14,054 bases of DNA, taken from contig CAZZBK010000151.1 in the NCBI GenBank assembly GCA_964652155.1, forward strand, positions 1 to 14,054, in the 5' to 3' direction. Below, in pieces: positions 1 through 8,125 of the stretch (its first letter is position 1; every line of letters begins with the position of its first letter). The position numbers and the translations under genes are program-made. Origin of the DNA: CAZZBK01 sp964652155 (GTDB lineage: Bacteria; Planctomycetota; Planctomycetia; Pirellulales; PNKZ01). Under the pieces are notes generated by a model. It did no database searches, had not been told where the DNA came from, and was given only the letters and a program-made list of their open reading frames with translations.

Positions 1-59
1 GGGGTGTCGCAAGGGATTTGCCCTGGTTTTGTTCGCCGTTTTCAGCCAAACTGCCCGAT

Positions 60-79
60 ACATTACAAACCTGTAATGT
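60..79. promoter_or_regulatory. Perfect 8+8 bp inverted repeat upstream of the SulP fusion gene
   Basis: ACATTACA at 60-67 is followed by a 4-base spacer and its exact reverse complement TGTAATGT at 72-79. The dyad lies 63 bases before the preferred ATG at 143. A 20-bp symmetric AT-rich site in this position could be an operator for a dimeric repressor or activator, or a leader hairpin. No regulator gene lies in the window and no convincing -35/-10 pair was found around it, so the role is inferred from symmetry and position only. Confidence 0.35.
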
Positions 80-142
80 TCGATCGTGGCACTAATTTCG
101 GTGGCGAAGTTATTATCGCTGGCTGATTCGGAGGACGGTTCT

Positions 143-2398
143 ATGCCGCATACACACACGCCGGTCTTTTCTCGCGCCACGCTGCGGAGCGACCTGACGG
201 CCGGTTTGGTGGTCTTTCTGGTTGCGTTGCCGCTGTGTTTGGGAGTGGCGCTAGCGTCGGGGGCGCCGCTGTTTTCGGGTTTGCTCTCCGGCATCGTCGG
301 TGGGCTGGTCGTAGGGGCCTTGAGCCGCTCGCACACCAGCGTGTCGGGACCTAGCCCGGGGCCCACGGTGATTGTGGCCGCGCAGATCGCCATGCTCGGC
401 TCGTTCGAGACCTTTCTGCTCGCGGTGGTGATGGCCGGTGCGATACAGATTGCGCTAGGGCTGGCCCGCGCGGGACTCATTGCCGCTTTCGTGCCGTCGA
501 GCGTGATCAAAGGCTTGCTCGCCGCGATTGGCGTGATTCTGATTTTGAAGCAGATTCCACACGTGCTCGGGCACGACACCGACCCCGAGGGGGAAATGGC
601 CTTCTTCCAGCCCGACCAGGAGAACACGTTCTCGGAGTTGGTCGCCGTCGTGGGAGACATCCATTACGGCGCGGCGGCGATCGGCCTGCTGTCGATCGCC
701 GTACTCATTTATTGGGACAAGCTGCCGGGGCTCAAGCGATTCAAGTCGCTGTCGTCGCTCGTGGTGGTGCTGTTGGGATGGGGGCTCAACGCGCTCTTCG
801 ACCACTGGGGAGCGCCATGGGCCATTGGCACGAGCCACCTGGTGCAGGTGCCGGTGGCCGATTCGCTATCGGGGCTGTTCGAGTTTCTGCGGTGGCCCGA
901 TTTCTCCCAATGGTCAAATCTGGCCGTGTACAGCACGGCGATCACGCTCGCCACGGTGACAACGTTGGAAACGCTCTTGAACCTCGAAGCGGTCGACAAG
1001 CTCGATCCACGGCAGCGTGTCTCGCCGGCCAACCGCGAGTTGCTGGCGCAGGGGGTGGGCAACATGCTGGCGGGCTGCCTCGGCGGCATCCCGATAACGT
1101 CGGTCATTGTCCGCAGTTCGGTCAATATCAACGCGGGGGGCCAGACCAAGCTCTCGACCATCGTTCATGGATTCTTGCTGCTGATTTGCGTCGTGCTGCT
1201 GCCGCAGGTTTTGAATCAGATCCCGCTCGCCTGCCTGGCGGCGATATTGCTGGTGACGGGCATCAAACTGGCCAGTCCCGCGCTGGTCACGCAGATGTGG
1301 CGCGAGGGGCGCTACCAGTTCATTCCGTTTGTCATCACGGTCGTGTCGATCGTGATGACCGACCTCGTGATTGGCGTGCTGCTGGGCCTGCTCGCGAGCC
1401 TGAGCTTCATCCTCCGCAGCAATTTTCGCCGACCGCTGCGGCAGATCGTGGAAAAGCACCTGGGGGACGAGATCCTGCACGTGCAATTGGCCAACCAGGT
1501 GAGCTTCTTGAACCGCTCGGCGCTCGAACGGGCCTTCAACAGCGTGCCGCGCGGCGGACACCTGCTGCTCGACGCACAGGACACGGCCTACATTGATCCC
1601 GACGTGCTGAGCATGATCCGCGAGTTCAAGGACAAGACGGCGCCGGCGCGCGACGTGCAAGTGAGCGTCCGCGGCTTTCGGCCCAAGTTTCGAATCCCCG
1701 ATCACATTCTCTACGACGAGCACTCGACGCGCGAGCTGCAAACGCGCTTCACGCCTCAAGACGTGCTCGAGGTGCTGCGGCGGGGCAACGAGCGGTTTCG
1801 CACGGGCCAGCATCTCTCGCGCGACCTGTGTCGGCAGGTAAACGCCACCGCCTTCGGGCAGTTTCCGCTGGCCGTCGTGCTCAGTTGCATCGACTCGCGC
1901 TCGCCGGTCGAGCTGATTTTTGACCTGGGGCTGGGTGACATTTTTGGCATCCGCATCGCCGGCAACGTGCTTAGCCCCAAGGTGCTCGGCAGCATGGAGT
2001 ACAGCTGCGCCGTGGCCGGTGCCAAGCTGATCCTGGTGATGGGACACACCCGCTGCGGCGCCGTCACCGCTTCGGTCGAGCTCTACTCCTCGACACAGAC
2101 GATTGCCGAAGCCACAGGCTGCCAACACCTCGACGACATCGTCCACGAAATCCAGCGCTCAATCGACCCCGATACGAGCAGGCAAATCGCCTCGCTGGAG
2201 CCCGCGGAGAAACATGCGTTGATTGACTCTGTGGCGCGGCAGAACGTGGCGCACGTGGTGCAGTTGATCCCGCAACAAAGCGAGACCCTCGCCCGACTGA
2301 TTCAGCAGGAGCGATTGCTCATCATCGGCGCGATGTACGACGTCTCGACCGGCGCGATCGACTTTTTGCCGGCCGACACACTGACACCGGTGGCCTAA
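143..2398 (+). CDS. SulP-family anion transporter fused to a STAS domain and a beta-carbonic anhydrase
   Basis: This is a predicted inner-membrane anion transporter of the SulP family carrying its own cytoplasmic carbonic anhydrase; bicarbonate is the likely substrate, inferred from the fusion. With the ATG at 143 it has 751 residues. Roughly residues 10-400 are hydrophobic SulP membrane segments, starting with the typical TAGLVVFLVALPLCLGVA stretch. A STAS-like domain spans about 440-525. A beta-carbonic anhydrase domain spans about 535-745, with zinc and dyad residues visible as C582-I-D584-S-R586 and H635-T-R-C638-G, so it looks catalytically competent. The ATG at 143 is preferred because GGAGG at 130-134 sits 8 bases upstream; an in-frame GTG at 86 would add 19 residues without a clear ribosome site. 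SulP-carbonic anhydrase fusions are known in several bacterial phyla. Sulfate transport cannot be excluded from sequence alone. Confidence 0.93.
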   Translation: MPHTHTPVFSRATLRSDLTAGLVVFLVALPLCLGVALASGAPLFSGLLSGIVGGLVVGALSRSHTSVSGPSPGPTVIVAAQIAMLGSFETFLLAVVMAGAIQIALGLARAGLIAAFVPSSVIKGLLAAIGVILILKQIPHVLGHDTDPEGEMAFFQPDQENTFSELVAVVGDIHYGAAAIGLLSIAVLIYWDKLPGLKRFKSLSSLVVVLLGWGLNALFDHWGAPWAIGTSHLVQVPVADSLSGLFEFLRWPDFSQWSNLAVYSTAITLATVTTLETLLNLEAVDKLDPRQRVSPANRELLAQGVGNMLAGCLGGIPITSVIVRSSVNINAGGQTKLSTIVHGFLLLICVVLLPQVLNQIPLACLAAILLVTGIKLASPALVTQMWREGRYQFIPFVITVVSIVMTDLVIGVLLGLLASLSFILRSNFRRPLRQIVEKHLGDEILHVQLANQVSFLNRSALERAFNSVPRGGHLLLDAQDTAYIDPDVLSMIREFKDKTAPARDVQVSVRGFRPKFRIPDHILYDEHSTRELQTRFTPQDVLEVLRRGNERFRTGQHLSRDLCRQVNATAFGQFPLAVVLSCIDSRSPVELIFDLGLGDIFGIRIAGNVLSPKVLGSMEYSCAVAGAKLILVMGHTRCGAVTASVELYSSTQTIAEATGCQHLDDIVHEIQRSIDPDTSRQIASLEPAEKHALIDSVARQNVAHVVQLIPQQSETLARLIQQERLLIIGAMYDVSTGAIDFLPADTLTPVA

Positions 2399-2408
2399 AG
2401 ACGGCGGC

Positions 2409-2506
2409 TGGGTGGCTGGCGTTTTGCGCGGCAAAACTCGGCTCACTTCGCGGCGGTGTCAAACGTCACGCGCCGGGGTCTGCTCACGCAGACCACCAGC
2501 CACCCA
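2409..2506. repeat. Palindromic REP/MITE-like element with two nested hairpins
   Basis: An outer 11-bp perfect inverted repeat (TGGGTGGCTGG at 2409-2419, CCAGCCACCCA at 2496-2506) encloses two perfect 7-bp stem-loops: GTTTTGC-GCG-GCAAAAC at 2421-2437 and GGTCTGC-TCAC-GCAGACC at 2477-2494. The whole could fold as a multi-branched structure on either strand. It starts 10 bases after the stop of the SulP fusion gene and could act as a transcription terminator or an mRNA 3' stabiliser. It looks like a small non-coding dispersed repeat, but only one copy is in the window. Confidence 0.55.
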
Positions 2507-2598
2507 CAACGTGACACGCAGACCGATTGACCGGCGCGCGGCCGCAGACGATATTGAAACCGCTACGGTTGCTCATCACTCTGCTCGAGGCGCCGCTC

Positions 2599-3978
2599 AT
2601 GTCACGCTCGCACCGCTCCGCCACTCACTGGTTGCTCTTTGTGATCCTCATCGCCGTGGTGTCGCCCCATGCCGCCCAGGCGCAAGACCGCGGCCCATCG
2701 ACCGCGCGCCCCAACTTTGTCGTCATTCTGATCGACGACCTCGGCTACGGTGACGTGGGCTATCATGGCGCGCGCGACAAGACACCGCACATCGATCAGC
2801 TTGCCAAGACGGGCGTGCGATTGGAGCGGCACTATGTGAATCCGCTCTGCTCGCCGACCCGGGCGGCTTTGATGACCGGCCGCTATGCGAGCCGCTTTGG
2901 TTGCACCGCGCCGCAGGCCGAGCAGGTGCTGCCGTTCAATACAGTGACCATCGCATCGGCACTCGCAAGCGTGGGCTACGACACCGGCCAGTTCGGCAAG
3001 TGGCATCTGGGGAGCAAGCCCGACTGGGGACCACAGCACTTCGGCTTCAAGACATCCTATGGATCGCTCGGCGGCGGCGTGGGCCCGTACGATCACCATT
3101 ACAAGGTCGGCCCCTACACCAACACTTGGCAACGCAACGGCACGCTCATCGAAGAGCCGGGGCATGTCACCGACCTGATCACCCGCGAGGCCGTGCAGTT
3201 CATCGAGCGACCACGCTCGGGTCCCTTTCTGGCCTATGTGCCCTTCACGGCCGTGCATATCCCGCTCGACGAGCCGCAGGAATGGATCGACGCACAGCGG
3301 CATGTCGAGTCGGCGGCCGACAAGCTGCGGGCGGCGTGCCTAGCGCATCTCGACGACAGCGTGGGCAAAATCCTCGCCGCACTCGACCGCACGAAGCAGC
3401 GTGACAACACGCTGGTGCTGTTCCTCAGCGACAATGGCGCTCACGACCGGCTACGCAACGACGACCCCAAGTACCCGGGCGAGTATCCGTCTCTGCAAGT
3501 GGGGGGCAGCAACGCGCCGTGGCGCGGCTTCAAAGGAGGCCTGTACGAAGGGGGCATCCGCACGCCGGCCATCGCCCATTGGAGCGGCAAGCTCAAAGCG
3601 GGCGAGGTCCATGCCCCGCTGCACGTCAGCGACTGGATGCCGACCCTCTGCAAGCTCGCGGGCTACACGCCCAGCGGCGATTTGAAATGGGACGGGCAAG
3701 ATATCTGGTCGCTCGTCAGTGGGCAGAACACGCAGCCGAGCATGCGGACGATTTACTGCCTTGGGCCGGGTCGCAACACGCAGGTCCTGCTGCATGGCGA
3801 TTGGAAGCTGATCACGCCCAGGAAGGGGACGGCCGCGTTGTACAATCTGGCACGCGACCCCGGCGAGCAGCATGACGTGTCGGCTCAACAGAGCGAGGTG
3901 CTGGCCGACTTGCTCGCGCGGCTCAATGCAGCCGCCGCGCGAGACGACGACGCGCGGGTCGAGCAGACCAGAAATTAA
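2599..3978 (+). CDS. Secreted type I sulfatase (arylsulfatase family)
   Basis: This is a formylglycine-dependent sulfatase that would hydrolyse sulfate esters outside the cytoplasm, plausibly on sulfated polysaccharides; the substrate is not readable from sequence. It has 459 residues, within the usual range. Residues 1-29 form a signal peptide (basic start, hydrophobic WLLFVILIAVV, AQA cleavage site). The N-terminal metal-binding Asp pair is D46-D47. The formylglycine motif is C84-S-P-T-R, the cysteine type that needs formylglycine-generating enzyme (not in this window). Further active-site elements are GKWHLG (K134, H136), SDNG (D278, N279) and FKGGLYEGG (K312). The ATG at 2599 is chosen because GAGG at 2587-2590 is 8 bases upstream and the signal peptide starts there; an in-frame TTG at 2527 would bury the signal peptide. 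It converges with the DUF1501 gene. Confidence 0.95.
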   Translation: MSRSHRSATHWLLFVILIAVVSPHAAQAQDRGPSTARPNFVVILIDDLGYGDVGYHGARDKTPHIDQLAKTGVRLERHYVNPLCSPTRAALMTGRYASRFGCTAPQAEQVLPFNTVTIASALASVGYDTGQFGKWHLGSKPDWGPQHFGFKTSYGSLGGGVGPYDHHYKVGPYTNTWQRNGTLIEEPGHVTDLITREAVQFIERPRSGPFLAYVPFTAVHIPLDEPQEWIDAQRHVESAADKLRAACLAHLDDSVGKILAALDRTKQRDNTLVLFLSDNGAHDRLRNDDPKYPGEYPSLQVGGSNAPWRGFKGGLYEGGIRTPAIAHWSGKLKAGEVHAPLHVSDWMPTLCKLAGYTPSGDLKWDGQDIWSLVSGQNTQPSMRTIYCLGPGRNTQVLLHGDWKLITPRKGTAALYNLARDPGEQHDVSAQQSEVLADLLARLNAAAARDDDARVEQTRN

Positions 3979-4001
3979 TCGCCGAGGCGCCGAAAAAGGC
4001 G

Positions 4002-4080
4002 GAGGGGTAGAGGTGCCGAGGAGTGGAGGAGTGCGTTCACGTTAACACGCCTCCTCGACTCCCCCGCTCCTCTACCCCTC
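4002..4080. terminator. Long imperfect hairpin between convergent genes, possible bidirectional terminator
   Basis: GAGGGGTAGAGG at 4002-4013 is perfectly complementary to CCTCTACCCCTC at 4069-4080. Inside, a purine-rich arm (about 4018-4036) and a pyrimidine-rich arm (about 4043-4062) can pair imperfectly, with a small GTTCACGTTAAC loop region. The whole is about 79 bases with strong purine/pyrimidine strand asymmetry. It lies between the stops of the convergent sulfatase and DUF1501 genes, where a terminator for both strands would be expected. It has no classic U-tract, so it may instead be a dispersed repeat. Confidence 0.45.
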
Positions 4081-4083
4081 TGC

Positions 4084-4121
4084 TTGCTCAGTGGATAGCC
4101 ATTTGCTCAGTGGATAGCCAT
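4084..4121. repeat. Tandem duplication of a 19-bp unit
   Basis: TTGCTCAGTGGATAGCCAT occurs twice back to back, at 4084-4102 and 4103-4121, with no mismatches. It is in the spacer between the sulfatase and DUF1501 stops and is non-coding. Two perfect copies suggest a recent slippage duplication or a small assembly error. Confidence 0.85.
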
Positions 4122-4148
4122 TCTTCGTGACAATGCAACTCGCCGAGC

Positions 4149-5453
4149 TTACACCAGCTCGCGGATCGCTTGGCCGTTTTCGATCATGAAGGTCGGTCGA
4201 CCGGCGGCGTTCACGAATTGCACCTGCGGGTCGATGCCCAGCACGTGGAACACGGTCGCCATCAGGTCTTGGGGCTTAACGGGAGCACTCTTGGGGACGT
4301 CGACCTTGGGGGCCGACTCGCCCACGATTTGGCCCATTCGCAAGCCGCCGCCCGACAAGGCCAGCGTGCTCAGCGGAGCCCAGTGATCGCGACCGGCATT
4401 GTTATTGATGCGCGGCGTGCGACCAAACTCGCCGGTGATGACAAGCAGGATCTTCTCGCTAAGCCCACGCTGCGCCACATCCTCGACAAACGCGGCCACG
4501 GCGCGGTCGACCTGCGGGCCAAGATTCTTCATGCCGTTGAGAATGTTGCCGTGCATGTCCCAGCCGCCAAACGAGACGGTGACGAAACCGCTACCCGCCT
4601 CGCACAAGCGACGGGCCTGGAGCAGCTTTTCGCCCAACCCGCCGCCATACATCGCTTGCGTGCGTTGATCTTCGAGCTTCGTGTCGAACGCCTTTTGAGC
4701 GCCGCCGAGCACCAAACTCGCGGCCTGCTCCTCGAACTTGCCCAAGCCTTGCATGAGGCCCGAGCGGTCGATGTCGCGGTTGATGCGATCCAAACTGGCG
4801 AGCAACGAACGACGGTCTTCAAAGCGGGTGTCGGCCACTTGCAGGCTCATGTTATTGCGGGCCTGGCCACTGGGATCGAACGGCGCCGAGGACGTGCCGA
4901 GGAACGTTGGGCCATCGAAGCCAATGCCCCCCAGGCGAACGTAGGTGGGCATGCCCGTGACGGGATGAGTGCTGCCGCGAGCGCGGGAGAGAATCGAGCC
5001 CATCGCGGGACGGTTCGGGGCACCGCCATTGTCGACGACTTTATTGTCGTAACCGGTCATCACAAAATGGGTGCCGCCACCGTGACCGCTGTTGCTATGG
5101 GCGAACGAGCGAACAAAGGCCATCTTGTCGGCGACCTTCGCCATCTTGCTGAACGTGCCGCCGAGCGTGATGCCGGAGACATTCGTGGTCACTTCACCCG
5201 TGACGCTGCGGTACTCGACCGGGGCGGTCATCTTGGGGTCGAACGTCTCGACGTGCGTGGGTCCACCGCCGAGCCAGAGCCACACGACCGACGTGTCCTT
5301 GACTGTCTTGCCGGCCGAGGCCGCCTGCGCGCGAGCCTGGAGCAAGTTGCCCAACGTCAGCCCCGTCATGCCGAGCGTGCCGACCTTCAAAAATTCGCGG
5401 CGGGTGTTTCCTTCGCAATCCCGATACGTTCCGGCGGTCGAAAAATGCAGCAT
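4149..5453 (-). CDS. Tat-exported DUF1501 family protein
   Basis: This 434-residue protein belongs to the DUF1501 family, abundant in planctomycetes and related by fold to sulfatases and alkaline phosphatases; its activity is unknown. The N-terminus has a twin-arginine signal (NTRREFLKVG followed by a hydrophobic stretch ending in ARAQA), so it is predicted to be exported folded. Family features visible include WLWLGGGPTHVETFDPK, GGGTHFVMTGYD, FGGWDMHGN and GEFGRTPRINNNAGRDHW, containing His and Asp residues suited to metal binding. The ATG at 5453 is preferred: GGAGAG lies 8 bases upstream and the family usually begins just before the Tat motif. An in-frame ATG at 5591 would add 46 residues and bury the signal. 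DUF1501 genes often sit next to DUF1549/DUF1553 cytochrome-like genes; here it stands alone, converging with a sulfatase. Confidence 0.93.
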   Translation of the reverse strand: MLHFSTAGTYRDCEGNTRREFLKVGTLGMTGLTLGNLLQARAQAASAGKTVKDTSVVWLWLGGGPTHVETFDPKMTAPVEYRSVTGEVTTNVSGITLGGTFSKMAKVADKMAFVRSFAHSNSGHGGGTHFVMTGYDNKVVDNGGAPNRPAMGSILSRARGSTHPVTGMPTYVRLGGIGFDGPTFLGTSSAPFDPSGQARNNMSLQVADTRFEDRRSLLASLDRINRDIDRSGLMQGLGKFEEQAASLVLGGAQKAFDTKLEDQRTQAMYGGGLGEKLLQARRLCEAGSGFVTVSFGGWDMHGNILNGMKNLGPQVDRAVAAFVEDVAQRGLSEKILLVITGEFGRTPRINNNAGRDHWAPLSTLALSGGGLRMGQIVGESAPKVDVPKSAPVKPQDLMATVFHVLGIDPQVQFVNAAGRPTFMIENGQAIRELV

Positions 5454-5661
5454 GATCTGGGCTCTCCGGGCAATTTCAAAGCTTGGGGAAACTCGCGGTT
5501 CGAGTCCATCTCGAATCCATGAACTAATGCTGATTGTCTGATCGGTCTGTTTCGTTACATCAGCTAGCACCAATCTGAACAAATTTGCCAAATTTTATCA
5601 ATAGAATTTCAAAAACTCGTCCGTTTGGCTTGGAGACTGTTCGCCAGTACACTCCAAAAGC
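5454..5661. other. AT-richer divergent spacer between the DUF1501 and priA genes
   Basis: This 208-base stretch separates two divergently transcribed genes and must hold promoters for both. It is visibly AT-richer than the flanking coding sequence, especially around 5570-5620. A candidate priA promoter is listed separately; no convincing promoter was picked for the DUF1501 side. No small gene or named RNA element was recognised. Confidence 0.5.
5625..5653 (+). promoter_or_regulatory. Candidate sigma-70-type promoter for priA
   Basis: TTGGCT at 5625-5630 and TACACT at 5648-5653 are separated by 17 bases, each matching four of six consensus positions. The expected transcription start is within a few bases of the priA ATG at 5662, and no clear Shine-Dalgarno precedes that ATG. 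Together these suggest a leaderless or near-leaderless transcript. The match is moderate and could be chance. Confidence 0.3.
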
Positions 5662-8105
5662 ATGGCACAGCAACAATTTAGCTTTGGCGACGACGACGCT
5701 CCCTGGGACCAAGACGACCAGGACGAGCAGCTCGTGGCGACCATTGTCTTTGCCACCGGACCCAGCCAGGAATTCGATTACCTCGTGAGCGAACGCTTGC
5801 GGGGCGAGGTCGAGGTCGGCCGCCGCGTCGAGGTCCCCTTCGGACACGGCCCACGCAAGATGATCGGCTGGTGCGTCGACGTGAGCTATCGGGCCGTCGG
5901 CCCGCGAAAGCTCAAGGAGATTGCGGCGGTCATCGACCCGGCGTGCCTGCTGCGACCGGGGATGATCCGGCTCACGCGCTGGCTCGCACAGTATTATCTG
6001 TGCGACTGGGGACAGGTGCTCGACACGGTGATCCCGGCCGGCGTTCGCGATCGGGCTGGCACCCGGCTCACGACCCTGTTGAGCGTACAGCCCGAGGTGC
6101 TCAAGCAACTTGCCGAGTTGAAGCTGCCACGCGCTCAGCAGCAGGTGTTGCAGGCGCTCTCGGCGAGCCGCGAACCGCTCACCATCCAGCAGCTCGCGCA
6201 GGCCTCGCGCGCGTCGACGGCCACGATCAGCACGCTACGTCGCAAAGGGTTGATCGCGAGCGTCTCGCAACGCCTGAACTTCAACGAACCTCAAGAGACG
6301 ATCGTTGCGGCCGAGCAAGACCATGAGCTGAACGTCGACCAACGCCGGGCGCTCGACACGATCACCAGCGCGCTCGAGGCGGGCCGTCATGAGACGATTT
6401 TGCTCCACGGTATCACCGGCAGCGGCAAGACCGAGGTCTACATACAGGCCATTCAGCGCGTCGTGAGCTACGGCCGGCAAGCGATCGTGCTCGTCCCCGA
6501 GATCAGCCTCACGCCACAGACTCGGCAGCGATTCAAAGCCCGCTTCGGCGCGGTGGCGGTGCTGCACAGCCATCTGACCGACGCCGAGCGGCATTGGCAT
6601 TGGCAGCGGATCGCCTCAGGCGAGGTGAACGTGGTCGTCGGCGCGCGGAGCGCCATCTTCGCGCCGGTCCCGCAGTTGGGCATGATCGTGCTCGACGAGG
6701 AACACGAGTCGACGTTCAAGCAAGACTCCACGCCCCGCTATCACGCGCGCGATGTCGCGGCCTGGCGCGCCCATGATGAAGGGGTGCCGCTGGTGCTCGG
6801 GTCGGCCACGCCATCGCTCGAGAGTTGGCACCGCGCCCGAGTCGGCGAGTATCGGCTTGTCGAGTTGCCGAAGCGCGTCCTCGATCGGCCGTTGCCCGAC
6901 GTGCTGACGATCGACCTGCGCAACGAATCGCGCGAGAAGGTCTTTCGTGGCGCGATCAGCCGCCAGTTGCAGCTTGCCATGCGGCACGCGCTCGACCAGG
7001 GGGGACAGGTCATCTTGCTGCTCAATCGACGCGGCTTCTCGACGCACATCCAGTGCCCGCAGTGTGGCGAGGTCGTGAAGTGTCCCAACTGCGAATTGGC
7101 GCTCACGCATCATCGACACACCGAGATCGTGCTGTGCCACTACTGCGATTTTGAAATGGCGCCGCCGACCGTGTGTCCCAAGTGCAAGTTTGCCGGCATC
7201 CACTACGGTGGCCTGGGGACGCAGCGGCTCGAAGCCGAGGTGCGGGCCCGATTTGCTGACATGCCCTGCCTGCGGATGGATACCGACACGATGCAGCAGC
7301 CCGGCAGCCACGAGCGGGCCCTGGCCAAGTTTCGCTCGGGCGAGGTGCGGATCCTCGTCGGCACGCAAATGATCGCCAAGGGGCTCGACTTCCCACAGGT
7401 CACGCTCGTTGGGGTCGTGAACGCCGACACGGCCTTGCATCTGCCCGACTTCCGCGCCTCGGAACGGACGTTTCAACTACTGGTGCAGGTGGCCGGTCGA
7501 ACGGGTCGCGGCGAGCAAGGGGGCCGCGTGCTCGTGCAGACGCTCAATCCCGATCACCCGGCAATTCTTGCGGCGGTGCGACACGACTACCAGGCTTTTG
7601 CCCAGTACGAGATGCCCATGCGCGAGGAGCTCTCGTATCCGCCCTATGGCAGCATGGTGCGGCTCGTCGTGCGCGGTCCGATCGAAGTGGTGACGCGCGA
7701 ATTTGCTGGCCACTTGGTCGAGCGTCTGCGCGCGGCCTGCGAGCAAGCGCAGACCAAAGCCCGCGTGTTGGGACCCGCCCCCGCGCCGATGGCCAAGTTG
7801 CGCGGCAATTATCGCTTTCAGATTCAGCTCCAAGGGCTCGACGGCCCCGCGCTGCGTGCCGCCGCNNNNNNNNNNNNNNNNNNNNNNNNNNNNNNNNNNN
7901 NNNNNNNNNNNNNNNNNNNNNNNNNNNNNNNNNNNNNNNNNNNNNNNNNNNNNNNNNNNNNNNNNATCGCTTTCAGATTCAGCTCCAAGGGCTCGACGGC
8001 CCCGCGCTGCGTGCCGCCGCGGCGACGATCGTGTACGACACGAAGCTCAAGCCGCCGGACGAAGTGCAATGGATCGTCGACGTCGACCCGCTAGAGATGA
8101 TGTGA
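5662..8105 (+). CDS. priA: Primosomal protein N' (replication restart helicase PriA), interrupted by an assembly gap
   Basis: PriA is the 3'-5' DNA helicase that recognises stalled or repaired forks and reloads the replicative helicase. Visible elements in order: an acidic start, the N-terminal 3'-end-binding domain (about 25-130), a winged-helix region (about 150-210), Walker A GITGSGKT (250-257, K256), DEEH box (345-348), and eight zinc-site cysteines (C465, C468, C474, C477, C492, C495, C505, C508) in four CxxC pairs. The helicase C-terminal part includes GTQMIAKGLDFP and VAGRTGRG. The reading frame enters 100 Ns at 7866-7965. The 55 bases before the gap are identical to the 55 after it. 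As given, the frame after the gap is wrong. Collapsing the duplicate gives one 762-residue protein ending DPLEMM with TGA at 8103-8105, close to the usual PriA length (E. coli 732). Confidence 0.95.
7866..7965. other. Run of exactly 100 Ns (scaffold gap) with identical 55-bp flanks
   Basis: Exactly 100 Ns, the conventional placeholder for a gap of unknown size. The flanks 7811-7865 and 7966-8020 are identical over 55 bases, so the two contigs most likely overlap and no real sequence is missing. It disturbs only the end of priA. Confidence 0.95.
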
Positions 8106-8125
8106 AATGGACAACTGTAATACGT

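Noticed and set aside
2527..2598. TTG start for the sulfatase at 2527
   Set aside because: It would put 24 residues before a normal signal peptide, while the ATG at 2599 has GAGG at good spacing.
4170..5522. 450-codon open frame on the + strand opposite the DUF1501 gene
   Set aside because: It is antisense to a well-supported family member, its translation has no recognisable domain, and long antisense frames are expected in GC-rich DNA. The same applies to antisense frames at 914-2146 and 10823-11917.
5454..5591. N-terminal extension of the DUF1501 protein from an upstream ATG at 5591
   Set aside because: It would bury the Tat signal; the ATG at 5453 has GGAGAG eight bases upstream and begins like other family members.
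7811..8020. A true 55-bp direct repeat or a frameshifted priA pseudogene
   Set aside because: The copies abut a 100-N placeholder on both sides, and collapsing them restores the full reading frame, so an assembly overlap is far more likely.
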